Below, in pieces: positions 13,001 through 26,484 of a stretch of DNA of 64,000 nt. The DNA comes from Temnothorax longispinosus. Lineage: Eukaryota > Arthropoda > Insecta > Hymenoptera > Formicidae. The stretch lies in NCBI RefSeq assembly GCF_030848805.1, contig NC_092359.1:2655001-2719000 (forward strand). Direction: 5' to 3'. Position 1 is the stretch's first letter. The number at the start of each line of letters is the position of its first letter. The position numbers and the translations under genes were made by a program. The notes below the pieces were generated by a model. That model made no database searches and was not told the origin of the DNA. It saw nothing but the letters and a program-made list of their open reading frames with translations.

Positions 13001-16000
13001 TTTCGTATCGCGGCGGATAATTAGCTCGTCCGATAAACTCATTGCGGAATAATTGACGTTCAATCTTCTCTAAGTTTTCGCGGGGCGTATCCGTACGCCA
13101 ACAACTTACTTAAATAATATCCAAATAATTAAATTTCGCGCAATTTAATTAAGCCAATTACTTTTCGTCGGGTAGCGGCCTAAGATATACAATTTCATTT
13201 AACTTTATCTAACTTGTGATTTTAACTTCGCGTTTAATCAATTCGTCGGTCGACATGATGTTATTTTAACCGTAAGTTTTAACCGTAAATCAGGTATGTT
13301 TCATGCATAAATACATATTCGCTCACGTGCACACGCGAAACCGGCCGGCGCACGGAGGAGAAGCCTAAGTGCACAATGATCTCTCGTATACGCGATACCC
13401 GCATACCGGGGAATTGGAGTGCAGAAATGCGACACCGTGCACCGCCGCGCGCTCTACGCCGCGCCGGTCGAATCCCGATCCTTTGTTTTGTAAGTGGAGA
13501 TAGGAATATGCGAACGCGCGAAAGCGCTTATCATTCATTCTCAATGAAACGCCAGACGGCGATTGCCGCGCACGGTTGTGCGCCTTCGACCTCGATGATG
13601 CAACGTTCCCAAATAAACAAAGAGGCGCATCATCTTACACCTGTTATGAATATTGCGCAATCGAAAACATATTGCCGTAACCTGCTGCGCCTGATCGCCG
13701 TGTGTGTTTCACGGATACGGCGCGCGCCGCGGTTTTAAAAGTCAGCGAGCTAAATGCGCGTGGAGTCATGCAAACAATTTCACTAAAAAGTTAATTGCTC
13801 GCAGATCACCGTTATAACAATGTCCCGTTATATCGTGTCGGTTTTTCGTTATAGTCGTATATGAAATGTGATCCTGTTGAGAATTCCAGTTTCCTGGAAA
13901 TCAGCTCTGGAAGAAATCCGAGATGCGACATATTCTTTTTATATTTATAAAGTGCGCGACAAGTTCGAACGAACGTGTTGCAGACCAATGACGGTTGCGG
14001 GGATGTATAAGAGTAAGATACATTTTTTCGCACCTCCCATCGACTCCGTCGCGGACTCTCGTGAAAAATTTAAACGACGTAGGCCTGATCGAGAGCCTGG
14101 GAAGCCGCGAGACACGCCATTTTAAGGGAACATAATCACGCGCGAGTTAACGGGCGCGCCGCGCCGATTCGATTCGCTAAATCACGCGTATCTCGTATCC
14201 CCGGCGAGATGCCACTCGTATACGGCTTTAACGGTATTTTCGTGATTGCATCCTGCAGCTACGCCTAATAGGATTTGCGCGCGCGGAAATCACGGCCGTG
14301 CTTCGGCTACCTGCGCCAAGAATTGCCGTTTTAATTCTCCCTCGGTAAACTGCCTGGAGATGGATTGTACGAAATCGATTTAACTTCCCTATTATACCTG
14401 AGCCCTTCAGCCATTTCGTATCGGAGAAAAAATAATGTATGTGGAATATGTATAAAAATATATTATTTATATGCTTTAACTATTACGCAAACAAGTCAAA
14501 TTGTCTTTCTAAAAATTCGTGTAAAATAAATAAAATGTTGTCGAACTGATTGAACCAATTACTGTGAAATAAATTTTGGGCTTTGACACTATAATAAAAC
14601 AATTTTATTGAGTGCGGGATATAAAAATGTTTTAAACAGGTAAAATATTAACACCTCAAGAGGTGAGCTATCATATCAGCAATGATCTAAGCAAGTCTCT
14701 CTTGATATAATTAGAATAAAATTAAAAATAATAATAATATCAGTAATAATATATGATAATGATGAAACATGTGTGCAGATACAAAAGCAACAGAAAAATT
14801 TTGTAAAAAGAAGACCATAGATACAATTAATATAAAAATAATATTCTCTCTGAATTTAAGGAATATATTTTTGTTGAACTATATTTTTTAACTATCTTCG
14901 TAATTAGGTCTCAAATTAAGACTTTTGAAAAAATGTATCATTATCGAATCAATAAACATAATCCGTTTTGAAAGCTATTATCCTACAAGAAAAGTATTAC
15001 AAACCGTTGACCACATCAAAAGCACATACTATTATAACATCATTCAATCGCAATGTAGACACCTAAATTCTACAATTATTCAATCGCACAGCAGAACCGC
15101 AGATTTATAATATTAAATAGAGACCGCGCGGCTTTGAGTTCTAACAAGTACGTTCCGTGCGGTGTATGCATACATAAACTAAACAGGCAACACGGATCGT
15201 CCGTAATTAAACGCCCACGTTCGTGAATTTGTACACTTAAGAGAGCTCGCACCATTAAATCGCGTCAATAATTTAATTTACGTACAATCATACACGCATA
15301 GCGCATCCAAAATTGTATTCTTGAGATACAATTATCGCGATTGTACGGTGCGACAGATGTGCAAAAAAAATCGCGTGAAAGGCCGTGTATAACGTCTCGT
15401 ATGCGCGCTCCTAAAAAAATGGGAAATGAAACGTAGATTTATTCACAAGATACACATTCTACACAATCTACGCGATCACGTTGCGCAAAAAGAATAACGT
15501 TCGATCGGAGTGCGGGATGCTTGTGGAAACATTTACGTTTATTCGAACGAGCGTGCGAGGATAATCTTTTCACGCGCGTCGCCGGAGTTTCGCAATTCAC
15601 GAACTCAGGTTCGGCCGACGTTTGCGCGTACGCTCGTCGCGTATGCAAGACGAGTATATCGCGGTTTCGCGAGGGCACGGCGGAGGAGGATCGTGCGTAG
15701 GAAAGCGAACCGAAAGCCACGCACTCTGACCACCGTGTGTATCGGGCGAGGACGCGGCCCGGGGCCCGGGGCAGAGAAAGACGGAACGGAGAACGCGGAG
15801 AAATGCATACGCCCATATCCAGCGACTCGGCGTGGCGCTGCATTTATTATGCAGATTGTTCGCGGGTGTAACAGCCACGTGTATAAGCGTGTATGTGTGT
15901 AGGCGCGAGAGAGTCCACGACAATAAAAGTAATAAAACGAACGTGACTAAGCCGCGAACGTGAAAAACCCGTCGCGTTCGTAAACGCGCGGCGATTTCAT

Positions 16001-19000
16001 CCGCAGCATTCCTCGGCTTTTCTCGCACCTATACCCGATAACGCCATTCCCCATTCCCGTCGACGCGAAAACGCTGTTAAAACGACACTGTATTACACGC
16101 ATACACGAGTTGAAAGCACCGGGCGGAATAGTGCCAGGAATCAAAAGTGATTCTCCGCACTTGCGAAACGTTTTACGATGACGTTCATCTCGTCGTCCGA
16201 TCAAGCGTTGAAAACGCGCGATCATGATACATGTGAATGTTATTATCTTATTTTTTAAAATCTATGTATAAAGAGCTCTGATTGCAAATTTAATTCGGAT
16301 TCATCCCGCCGACATGATTATCGAAAACATATACAAAATCCAACAGCTGCGTTTCCCATCTGCTATACTCCCGTAATATATTAATTCGTTCGAACGTTTC
16401 CTATAATCCCCTATTTGCTACGCGAGACGTTCTATAACCGCGGAAATTTACTCGTGTTATTATATATAGTAATTATTACAGTGCATTGCACGTGTGCGCA
16501 ATTACGGGAGATTAGCGCGATATATGTCGCCGCGTATGCCTTCGCGACTAAGAAAATCGTACACATGCCGAATTATCTTCTGGGAAAGGCTCCGTGACAC
16601 GGCACGATTAAGATTCCTCAGGCATCCTCGCGGAAACAAAGAGGCGCAATGGCGGATTTAAGGCTGCGTGACTCCGAGCCGCGACACGAATAAGACTTCC
16701 TCCTTCGTCAAATAATGATGCGAATAGTGAAGAAATGTTTATAATGTTATAATTATGCGTTATTAAAAATACCATAATGTATATGTCGTAATAAATATAA
16801 TAATTAGTTAATACATGTTGAAAAAGATATATCGTTAAATAACGCTGATTTTTTTGAGACATCAAGCTGTGGTTTTCTTAGATTAATTAAAAGGCTTCAA
16901 TTTGGCCTTGTAACAGCTTGAATTCAACAGAGTGAAGTGGTACTGGAACTAGATGTAAACTGCGTGTACGCAGTCACGAAGAAACGGCTGAATGACTCAC
17001 GCCGAATCTCAAAGTTGTCACGTCCGAAAAAGGAAGTCGACAGGACTGACCACTTCCCCGTAACTGCCTGATCCACCTGACATTAAAGGAAAGGTTCGTA
17101 CGGCCACGTGAAACGAGAAAAAACGGCCTCACCTAGCACTTTGCAGAAGTTGAAAGAATTCTGAACAAGAGATGATCGGAAAGCGTCTGTGAGGAAGACT
17201 TAAACAAAGAAAAATGCGTACGACGGAGACCGCCATTGTTTACATCAATTTGCTACAAGTTTATCATTTTCTAGAATATGATCGCGCACACGCACGTCGG
17301 TAATTATGAGGCTGGTTCGCGAGGGAAGAATATGAAGGCATCGAGATAATAATGTGTGCTTTCCATTGTCCTGCATAAGGTACCCATAAAATTTTACCGT
17401 TACCAGAAAAAAGATCCGCGCGGCCAGGGTAAGCGTATAACTCCCTCTGTTAAATTATTTAGCGATATTCTTAAAGAAAAAAAAATTTAATCGCCTCGGC
17501 AGCAAAAGGCACACGTCACTCGGGCCATTTTCATAATAACGGGCGTATAGTACGATACGCGATAATGCGAGACGTGTCGCGTTTTTTTTTTTTTTTTTTT
17601 TTCGTAGCGGCGAAAGGAGCGAGTCTTTCGTTGAAGCGTGATTTTATCTGGGAGAAGGCCGGGGCGTTTCTAAAACCATGAAAAGTAACGCTTAGCTTCT
17701 TCGGTCACGCTCTAATTACTCGTTACTACGGCCACGCTTTGCTCTTCCCGAACCTGCAACCGTGCAGGACGTTTCTCGCGCAGCCGCGGCACCGATTACG
17801 CCTTGGCGCTAGACCGGTAGAGAACACGAAAGCCTGAAAGAAAGAATAACACGCTCGAGCTCCGGCCGTTATCGCTTTTTAAATACGCCATTTGGGTGCG
17901 CGCGTGTGACGAGCGAGCGGTTTCTAGGCGCCGGATGTAAGAGTGCTTTACGAGCAAGATTCTTTCGAACGGACGGTGGAATCGACACTCGAGCGCGATA
18001 AACATCACAGCAATAATTACTAATAACTAAGGAGAAAGCGACGATTATTTTAATCTCGTTAATCTTCCACGTCTGTAATTACGTGACTTGGTGTCTAAAT
18101 TTATATCATAATCACGGCTAAAGCGTAATCGATCTGGCACGTAAAAGGTGGTCGGATTTAGCAGCAAACTCGCGTGCTCGCGAGAATGTCTTGCGAGATG
18201 TATGTACGTCGATCCGTAGACGTGATGCGTTCAGACCCGCTTAACCGGTGCATTCTCGGCCGGTGATTCCGTCAGACCGGCTTGGTAAACGCATTTCTGA
18301 GTTCGAACGTTCCTATAGTAACACGAAAACGTCACAAAGAGAGGCTCATTCGCGTTCGAACAATGCGCGGCTGTCGGACTTCGATTGGTTCGAAACAACC
18401 GTTGACTCCTGACCGGCTGTCCGACGAGAATACGTCGCTCGCGCTCGCGTTCTGACAAGCCGGACAGCCTTTCGCGTAAGACTGGCAAATTGGCAAAGAG
18501 CGCGCGCGAGCTAACAATAAGTTCGAGTCTGTCGAAGGATGCTAAAACCGATAGGGAGAAGGTAGAGAGAGGGGCACGAGTTGTGTTCGCGAAATTACAA
18601 TCGTGCCGCGATTTCGCCGAGAATTTTACGTTGAAATACCACGCAATTTAACGCAGTAATCAAATTTCATTACGACACACGCGCATGCATCCATCGAGGA
18701 TTTAACGAGGCTGACAATTCGCGGAGGGATTAGTGGAGCGCGCACACTAATGAAATCGCACGAGACTGCTATGTCTTTGTGAAATTGGATTCTCGCGGGA
18801 GGATATATGCGGACGCGGAACAGTCCGCGATAGCATCCGAAACGAACGTAATAACACGTTGCCGGCCTCGAGATCCCTTTGTTGGAGACTACGTCTCGTA
18901 AATCCTCTCGCATCTCTCGTCCGAAGCCGTGCATCGCGAATCGGACGCGCGCTTAAAAAGCTATCCCGAGCATGATGAGTCGCTGCGGACGCGATAAAAT

Positions 19001-20263
19001 GCACGCGGACAAATCACAATTCTCCGTCGACCACATCGGTGTGCTTCGCGGTTCTTTTTCCGTCACTCGATCGCAACGAGAGCTCGGCAAAAATTTTCGC
19101 AAAAACTAACGAGTACTCGATATGAGAGAGCGAACCTGAATCTGTCACAATAGTGAATTTCAGGATAAATGATAATACTTTTTTATAACGCGTACTTTTT
19201 CACACCTCGACACTTTCTTCTGCTGCACAGTCGCGTGGGTAAAAAGTGGCTAAAAAGCGGTTATTGATTTCCAGCTAACATCGGTGAAAATTGAAAACTC
19301 CGACTGTACAGCTCCAACGACTCTTATACGAGGTGAAATCCGATTGGGATTGGAAAAAAATTTCGAAAAATTCGCGGGGAAAGTTTCTGGGAGGAGGAGA
19401 GACGAGATTATAGCGCGATGGAGAACCGGTTGTCTGCCTACTGTCAGGCTGGCTATCAGAGCGATTCACTTTTTCACGTTCCACATGCTTCACCTATCTT
19501 CACCCTTCAAAGAGCAAAGCTACTCAAGTTCGGAAGTCTGCGAAAAGCGAAAGTTGGCGGAAACGGCTAATCCTTCGAGCGTGAAGTCACATTATTACCA
19601 GATAGCTAATTACGAAAAATGTGGCTTGGGCGAAATAAATAAATTCGTAATCTCGTAAGATTATTATACATTATATTCAACGTTCACGTTTATATTTGTT
19701 ATATGTACACTTCAGAATTCGCGTAATGAGACTTGTTAAGTAATTAAAAAAATCCTCTTTCTCTGCTGATAGATACCCATCAAACTTGCAACGTTTGAAC
19801 AATTGATCACCGAACATCCTGAGTCCTACATAATCACGCAATAATAAACTCCCGTTAAAGTAATAACGCCCCGACCACTCGTGAAGGTCGATGTTTCCTT
19901 CTTTATGACAAACGTGACATCTGGACGCGCGTTCATTCAAGAAATCATCTGTCCTCGCGACAGGTGAAGAATATAAAATACACCGGATATGCCTTACATA
20001 CGCGAGCGGTACGATCAGACGATGCTTACACAGACGTCGAAAATTGCGGAATTGTGGAATAACAGGTGCGGTTCTTTGTACAACAGGTTCAGTACGTTCG
20101 AGTTATTATGGACAGGCCCGTTCAACCTTCAACTACCTTATAGAACGCGTCATGAAAAAACTAGTTTTAGTAACTTCAGCTATTAGTTATTTTATTGGAC
20201 ATGTATCTTGAAATAATTTACGGAATAGCAGCAAAGTATTCGAAAATGATTCGAAGTGTAGTG
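10083..20263. other. Long gene-free stretch
   Basis: No coding exon is supported over 10 kb. Visible items are a 13-bp perfect inverted repeat (CTAGGATAAAACG at 12473 against its complement at 12531-12543), a poly-T run at 17583-17602, and a 60-codon frame with a signal-peptide-like start at 16415. If the minus-strand gene at 26-34 kb continues leftward, this could be intron. Confidence 0.5.
16415..16597 (+). CDS. Small open frame with signal-peptide-like N-terminus (speculative)
   Basis: The 60-residue frame starts MLRETFYNRGN, then a hydrophobic core LLVLLYIVIITV, then HCTCA, a plausible signal-peptidase site before Q29. The remaining 32 residues carry no dibasic-amide peptide pattern and no cysteine framework. 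The context is AT-rich with no visible introns or neighbours, so chance is the leading explanation. Confidence 0.15.
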   Translation: MLRETFYNRGNLLVLLYIVIITVHCTCAQLREISAIYVAAYAFATKKIVHMPNYLLGKAP

Positions 20264-20470
20264 TCAAATGCGGTCGCAATACAGTGCGAAAGAATATTTT
20301 TTACGAGTGTCGGCGTTAAGTCGCCTTGGTGATAAAGAAAAGTCGTTGGGGTCAGCAGGGAGATTAGGTACGCTCGGAGTCGCCATTACAAGCGCCTACC
20401 TGTTCTGAGGGGACCTCAGGACAGAGAATAGCCAACTATGACTGAGAAATAATCAATAAGTCATTGTAGG
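20264..20470 (-). mobile_element. Possible retroelement remnant with short ORF start
   Basis: On the minus strand an ATG at 20386 opens a 40-codon frame starting MATPSVPNLPADPND and ending in a TGA at 20264-20266. Just upstream, 20401-20428 forms a tight hairpin (CTGTTCTGAGG / CCTCAGGACAG, loop GGA). A structured leader followed by a short ORF1-like start in GC-balanced DNA within an AT-rich zone suggests a truncated retroelement 5' end. Family not identified. Confidence 0.25.
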
Positions 20471-22539
20471 TGTAAGCAGGTACACCGGCCCTAATATTGA
20501 CCCTTTTGTGCCACGGTTGCTACGAAATTCTCTATGAAACTGCGTGTACATATATGAAGCGAGGATGATTAACATTTCGATAATTTTGTACATAACAGCC
20601 TTCTTGCAATTACATTTCGCCGAATTTAGAAAGAGTGAGACTCATAGACTTGTATTCTTAATTCACTTTTATCACAAATGCGCGCATTTAGCATATAGTT
20701 TACTATAGGTTACTATAGAATCTTAAAAATAAATGCATTTATCGATAAAAGTGAACTCTGAGAATACGGGGGCCTTATGAATATAGAAAACATAATCCTG
20801 CGATAAATCTTGTATCTCGTAAAAAAAAAACAACTTAATGCTGCACTAAACCGTAAAATGTTTCTCGATTTGTCTTAAAGAGCATGGTAATAAATAATTT
20901 CTTTGGAAGATACATGAGAATATTCCGTGCGGCGTTACGTATAAAAATAATATTTGCACGAGAATGTTAGTTTAAATGTCAATGAGTACTTACTCGGTGG
21001 ACATCAGCACGTATTGTCGATGAAACGATATAATGATATAACCATTAATAATTTAAATGGCAAAGAGTAATGGAGAGATTCACCAACTGTTGAACACGCG
21101 GACGTAAAGCGTACGGCACTTTCCGAAAAACAAAGGACGCTCGCGAAAGTGGCTGAACTGAACCGTGTAATAAGATGGGAGATCTACGCTGCACAACGAC
21201 AAAAATGCACTGGAAGAGACGTCAGCACGGAAGTAGAAGATCGCTTTTCGTCCCGATACGATCTGCGCACGCAGAGAATGATCCATTATTTCGGGTCTTT
21301 ACCTGTCCTGGTCTCTTTTATCTCCGCTTCCTTTGTAAGTTTACTTAAAAGTTCAATCTCGAGCTAAACTCCTGATGTTTCGATAAAAACAAGTTTCTGC
21401 ATCAATGACCACACATATAATAAGAGATTTTTTTCCGTAATAATAAGTTCATTATAATTTTAAGCAAGACTCTGTTTCATTATTGTTACGCGCTTTTATT
21501 ATAAAAATGTGTTTAAAAGCATAAACGACATAATACAAAACACAGACATTATTAAATTTGCACAATTTTGTATTTTAAGAATTCTAAATTGTTTTGAAGC
21601 ATATCGAGTTAATAACACATATTTTAATTTAGGTGTGTGCATATTTATCTCAAAATGTTTTATTTATCTTTTAGAACATAGAACTCATATATAATCTCCA
21701 AATTCCTTATTTTAATATTTGCCAATAAAAATTGAAAAAGATTGTTAGATAATAATTATTCAATAACAATCGATAACACATACTTAACTCATTTTTTTCG
21801 AAATCAGAAAGAAAATTGAGTCTCACTGAGATAATTATTAATATCTAATGACTTTTTCGTCAATTTTTTTATTTAACAAGCGTTAGAAAAGGATCAGATT
21901 GTATAAGAGAGTTTAACATTCTGAAGGATATATCTTGAGACAAAATAAATACACAAATCAAGATTATAGCGACTTGGATTATAAAGGTGAATCACGTTTG
22001 AATTTACAAGCTTGTCTGCATACGCGCTAAAGGCGAGTGCCGCCGTTTGCGTTGACACGACACACGACCCTCGCGCCGAGATCAATAGGACTACCGAGAA
22101 GAGGCGACGGGAAAAGCAAGTAAGTATGCACAAAGAATTTAAGTGCAACGACCGAACGTGACTATCTCGACTAGCGCGACGTGCCGCGTGGCGTTCGTTC
22201 TCAAGGAATGACGGATACGAGACGGTGCCTCTGATGGAATTATTCTATTATAAATAGAATCCGTTCAGAATCGGGATTCATTTTAGGGGACCATTTTCGG
22301 AATTATCTCGCTATTTTAGGAAATTACCTCGGAGACTCGGCAGGGATGAGAAAGAGATCTCTCCCTCGTCCCTCGTACGTTGTGGCGTTAGAATTCTCGA
22401 GGGATGTCGTTAAACGCGACGTGGAGAGTAAAGTCGCGCTCGCTCCTCTCACTTTGGTGAATTTATCCCGACGATTATAGAACACTAACGCGATATCCTC
22501 ACGGCTCTATAACGTCGGTATACCGTTACGGTAACTTAC
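20471..22539. other. Gene-free AT-rich stretch
   Basis: No supported exon, repeat family member or RNA gene seen. Confidence 0.55.
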
Positions 22540-22617
22540 ATGAGGCGGCGCACCGTCGTCGTCGACCCGGTACTGCCTGCTCCCGTAGCAACCGACTGAC
22601 CCAAATACGACGACCAT
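22540..22617 (-). CDS. Possible first coding exon, unrecognised (weak)
   Basis: An ATG in good context (GACAATGG) at 22617 opens 26 codons beginning MVVVFGSVGCYGSRQYR and reaches a consensus donor, CCTCAT|GTAAGT, at 22540/22539 in phase 0. The GC-rich composition stands out from the AT-rich flanks. No family recognised and no downstream exon found, so it remains a prediction based on the start context and donor. Confidence 0.28.
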
Positions 22618-24403
22618 TGTCGAAGAAGAATCCGTGCAATTACGAAAGAACGCGTTGTTAGCATACGTGTAATTGTATCGCGATTCATATTTCTCATTAA
22701 CGTCTTTTCGTATCGTGCGATAATCTCGAGATCCTCGAGAGTGAATATACACTCTCCATGTCTTCCTCTTTCTTTTTCTCCGATGCTGCAGAGAAAATAT
22801 CAAGCGACATTTTTTAAATTCCTCTACACAAAACGTTTTCCAGAGGAACGACGCAAAATACTTTTTTTTTTTAAACGCGTAAACCATTCGGCAATACTCG
22901 TATTGCCGAATTGTTACACGCGCCGACATTCCCCCGAATCGAACAACTGAAATGAGTTCTTTCATCAAAAAACGAAACGGCATTCGACTTGTAAAAAAAA
23001 AAAGTTCCGACACACATCGCGAAACGCGATTTTACAAATGCAAATAAATTGGAATACGTATTGCCTCGCATAATTTCAGCTTTTACCTTAATAGTCTTGA
23101 AATATACGGATATATATCAAGATATTTTATTTCAAAATTAATTAAAAAACCGCCAGAAAGAGATGCAGTCGATTAAAATTTCGCGGAGGAGAAATTATAT
23201 CAATTTTCAACAGCACGTATATTACAAATACTTGCTTATTTTCGAATACTCTAAAAAATTAATCAGAGATACGGGGTATCTTGACTTCCGTAACACTATT
23301 CGATATAATTATGAAAAATAATTCCTGCAGTAAGTATCGAAATAAGATTCAACGTGGATATCGCCAACATACGTATTCTTCAACTATTCCGCTACGCCGT
23401 AATCGGATTTGTTATCCCTCGAAAATATAGGATTCATTATTCTACGAAAATATGGGACGGATTAAATTGCAGAAACGTGAGATACACGAGGATAATCACG
23501 GCGCGTTTTTAATCGCGTTGAAATTCTTAATGAGAGAGAGTATAATTCGCGATCGACGATCGACCGTCCGAAGGGAACGATCGAGGATTCTTTGGGCTCT
23601 CCGCTATCGACGAGAGCTCGATATACCGGGATAATCGCGGCTTCCACGAAGGCAGGAACAGCTCGGCACGGTTCATTGACAGGGGGAAGCCGTTTTATGG
23701 ACTCCGCGGGAACTCGAACCGATCGAAATCACCGCGCTCGTCCGCCTCGGGTGAAAAGGAGTCGCGCGCGCTTCGCAGATGGCCGTCGATCCTGTTAATC
23801 CTGCTCGATGCATGAACCGTGTTCCGCACGTGCCTACCTTGCTAAATCGAGATTTCATCGATATTTCGATAGGTTCGCGGTACGTCTGAAGGCTTTGAGA
23901 AGTCTTCGTTGAACGCGCTATTCTTTGCTGGAGTACACCGATCGTAAGAGCCAGAGATCTCTCGTCGTTCTCGGCCTCCAATTATTGATTAACTCGAATT
24001 ACTGATAGGCACATAGACATCGCGATGAAACGTTTATGAGAGTCGCCACTGCTTTTCATTCTCACGCTGTGCACGTGCGGAAAAACCGGCGCGTAAGTCG
24101 CCGTCTCCTTCCGTCATCCCCGACAGATTTTGCTGCTTGCTCAGGAGAGCGGATTGCGCAACAGGTTACACGGTTCATCGGCGGCGAAACAATCTCTGGA
24201 CGCTCGAGATCGTCGACCCTCTCGCGGTCTTGACGAAATCTCCGACCTCACGCGATTCCTTACGGCGAATCGAGTTGATTGATCAATCGGATTGTTACGA
24301 GCTTATTATCCGCGTTCGATACTTCAAATTTTGGCTATTATACCCTGTTCAATTCGTAGTGTCAAATTATACTCAATTTGACCATTTAGTTAGACAATAA
24401 AGT

Positions 24404-24434
<31 letters not shown>

Positions 24435-26372
24435 TAAATTCTATAGGTCGCCACTGCCCTTACTCAATTATATGTCGTTAATTTAATTAAACCAAAGAAT
24501 TAAGCTAAAATAATACTGTTTTATGTTAAAATAATAAATTTCGGCACACATGGTAGTCAAAAATAGCAAAATGTTATTTAACTGAAAGGTATTAATTTAA
24601 ATTTCATTCTTCAAGATATGATTCGAGCAAAATTATTTCCCGTGAGACGTCGAATCGTTTGCGAATCGAGATATATCTCGCGCTCGTCATTATTATCATC
24701 CAAGAACAATTTTATATAACATCATAAATAAAGCAAAGTGTGATACCAACAGAAAGTACTCGGAAGACTAATGGCAGTAAATCTTTCGGGATTATAAATA
24801 TTTGCCGTTTCATCTCGGCACGATAAATTACGTTTCACACGTGGCTTATGTTTGATCAGAGTCGCTGACAAGGTGTCTGTTACGAATATGAGCGTAATAT
24901 CGAGACTCCATCGTTCGTCGATTTAGTATCAATCGTAAATGGGACTCGTGTTAAGCCTATCGTGGGAAACGGAGCATGATTTACAGTTACCTCCGGACGA
25001 CTGATAAATTTATTATCGGATTTTATGTGGGTTACCGGTGTTGCTTAATTTCCGGGACAATTAAAAATGACCGGTTAAGCACGTGTTCGCCATCAACGGC
25101 GTTTTAACGCGGATTCTGTCGACTGTACGAGTTAAAGTGATATATAGTGTCACTGATAGAACGTAGCTCGAAATATCTGAAAGAGAAACGAGAGAGAGGA
25201 AGCGAGATGGCGAAACGGGATGTTCTGACATACTGCGGACTGACGAACGAATCCTGCAGTCGAGATGTATGACAACACAACCGGTGACGCATGTCAAAAA
25301 CCGTTAGATAAAAAAAAACTATATAAAAACAGTTTTGTAACATTTTACGTTTCCACTGTAAGTTTCTACATATACTTTGCACATCGATGCCGATCTTTCA
25401 TGACAGTTTTCTTTCGTTATTTATTAAAGCAAATCTCTGTATCGCTAGGAACTTTCTATCCAGTTCGTCGATCTGGTCAATTCGTTTTATTTATTTATTT
25501 CTTAAAATCGAATTTATGTTTCACTGAACAGCAGATCGAGTCGAATTGTTCTTGCGCGCGGGTCGAAATATTTATGATGTACAAAACAGCAAGACACGCG
25601 TAGCGTCCTTCACGGATCGTCAATACATCCAGTTTCTGATATCGTTGCCAATCAATTACGTACCAACTCCGCAAGAACGCCGACCGCCCGAACAAAAAGC
25701 GTGGCAAGGATTACTGATTTCCAAGGTGGAAACATGTCTAATCGGGGACAATCGGGGGAGGAGGAATCCGCGACGTGCGTAGAAAATTTTCTAGTCCAAT
25801 TTCCTAACGACGGGACACCGTGAAGTGACGTTAGACACGATTGCGCAAACAGGGTGCCAAAGCGCGAGTATATTGTCAAGCTCGAACGGGCAGCGGCAAG
25901 TGTAACAACCGAGTCGTTAACGTTCTCTCGCTTCCGGCGGGAATGCGGCAAGAGATCTTAAGGCAAGGTCGAGAGAGAAGAACACGGGATGACTCCGGAG
26001 AAATTCAGCCGGCCATAAAGATCGAACTTTTTACACGTTTTAAAAAAAGGATTTAAAAAGAATCCTTCAAATCATTGCGTCTGCCACGTATTGGAACACA
26101 CCCTGATCGATCATCGTGGTGTCTGTCCTTACTTGTTTCCTCCGGATATTGCACATCCAGTGTGACAAAGAATATTCAAGCTGAGATCACTATCCCGCGC
26201 CTCGCGTTTATATCGATGCCTATCTGGCGAATGGCGCAACCCCGTTACCTCGTAAATTAGGAGCTAAAAATTCTTCGTGTCACACGTATTACGCATTGTT
26301 TGCAGTTTTTTTTATCTCTTTTCTTCAAAAACGGTCTCGCAACGTTCCCGCGCGTTAGGTCTGTGAAGAATC
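22618..26372. other. Gene-free stretch; possible 3' intron of the 26-34 kb minus-strand gene
   Basis: It contains dispersed-repeat copy B with a (TTTA)n tract at 24342-24612. A minus-strand frame ending at a donor (AGCAAG|GTAGGC) near 23839 has a coiled-coil-like stretch (TIGVLQQRIARSTKTSQSLQ) but lacks a normal acceptor and does not match the phase left by the exon at 26485, so it is not annotated. Confidence 0.45.
24342..24612 (+). repeat. Dispersed repeat family, copy B
   Basis: It has the same block order as copies at 4521 and 37001 (AATTCGTAGTGTCAAATTATA, CTCAATTTGA, GTCGCCACT, TAAAATAATAAATTTCG, ATTTAAATTTCAT), interrupted by a (TTTA)n tract at about 24403-24434. This is a long copy, sharing its 3' part with copy C. 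Confidence 0.78.
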
Positions 26373-26484
26373 TTACGCCTGGAGTAGCACGAACGATCCG
26401 TCTGCATCTTTATCGGAAGAAAATCCGCGAGCTTTCGCAACGCAAGAGACGCAGCAATTATGTACAAAACTCGTGCAAACTGAC

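Noticed and set aside
19284..19658. 124-codon plus-strand frame
   Set aside because: About the longest frame expected by chance in 64 kb; no recognisable motif or splice sites.
22507..23013. 168-codon minus-strand frame
   Set aside because: Most of it is AT-rich Lys/Phe-rich sequence without domain or splice support; only its last 26 codons, from the internal ATG, look exon-like and are listed separately.
23673..23981. Minus-strand frame with coiled-coil-like stretch and donor at 23839
   Set aside because: An in-frame stop lies just upstream, the only acceptor would be the atypical TTGGAG, and the phase does not follow from exon B.
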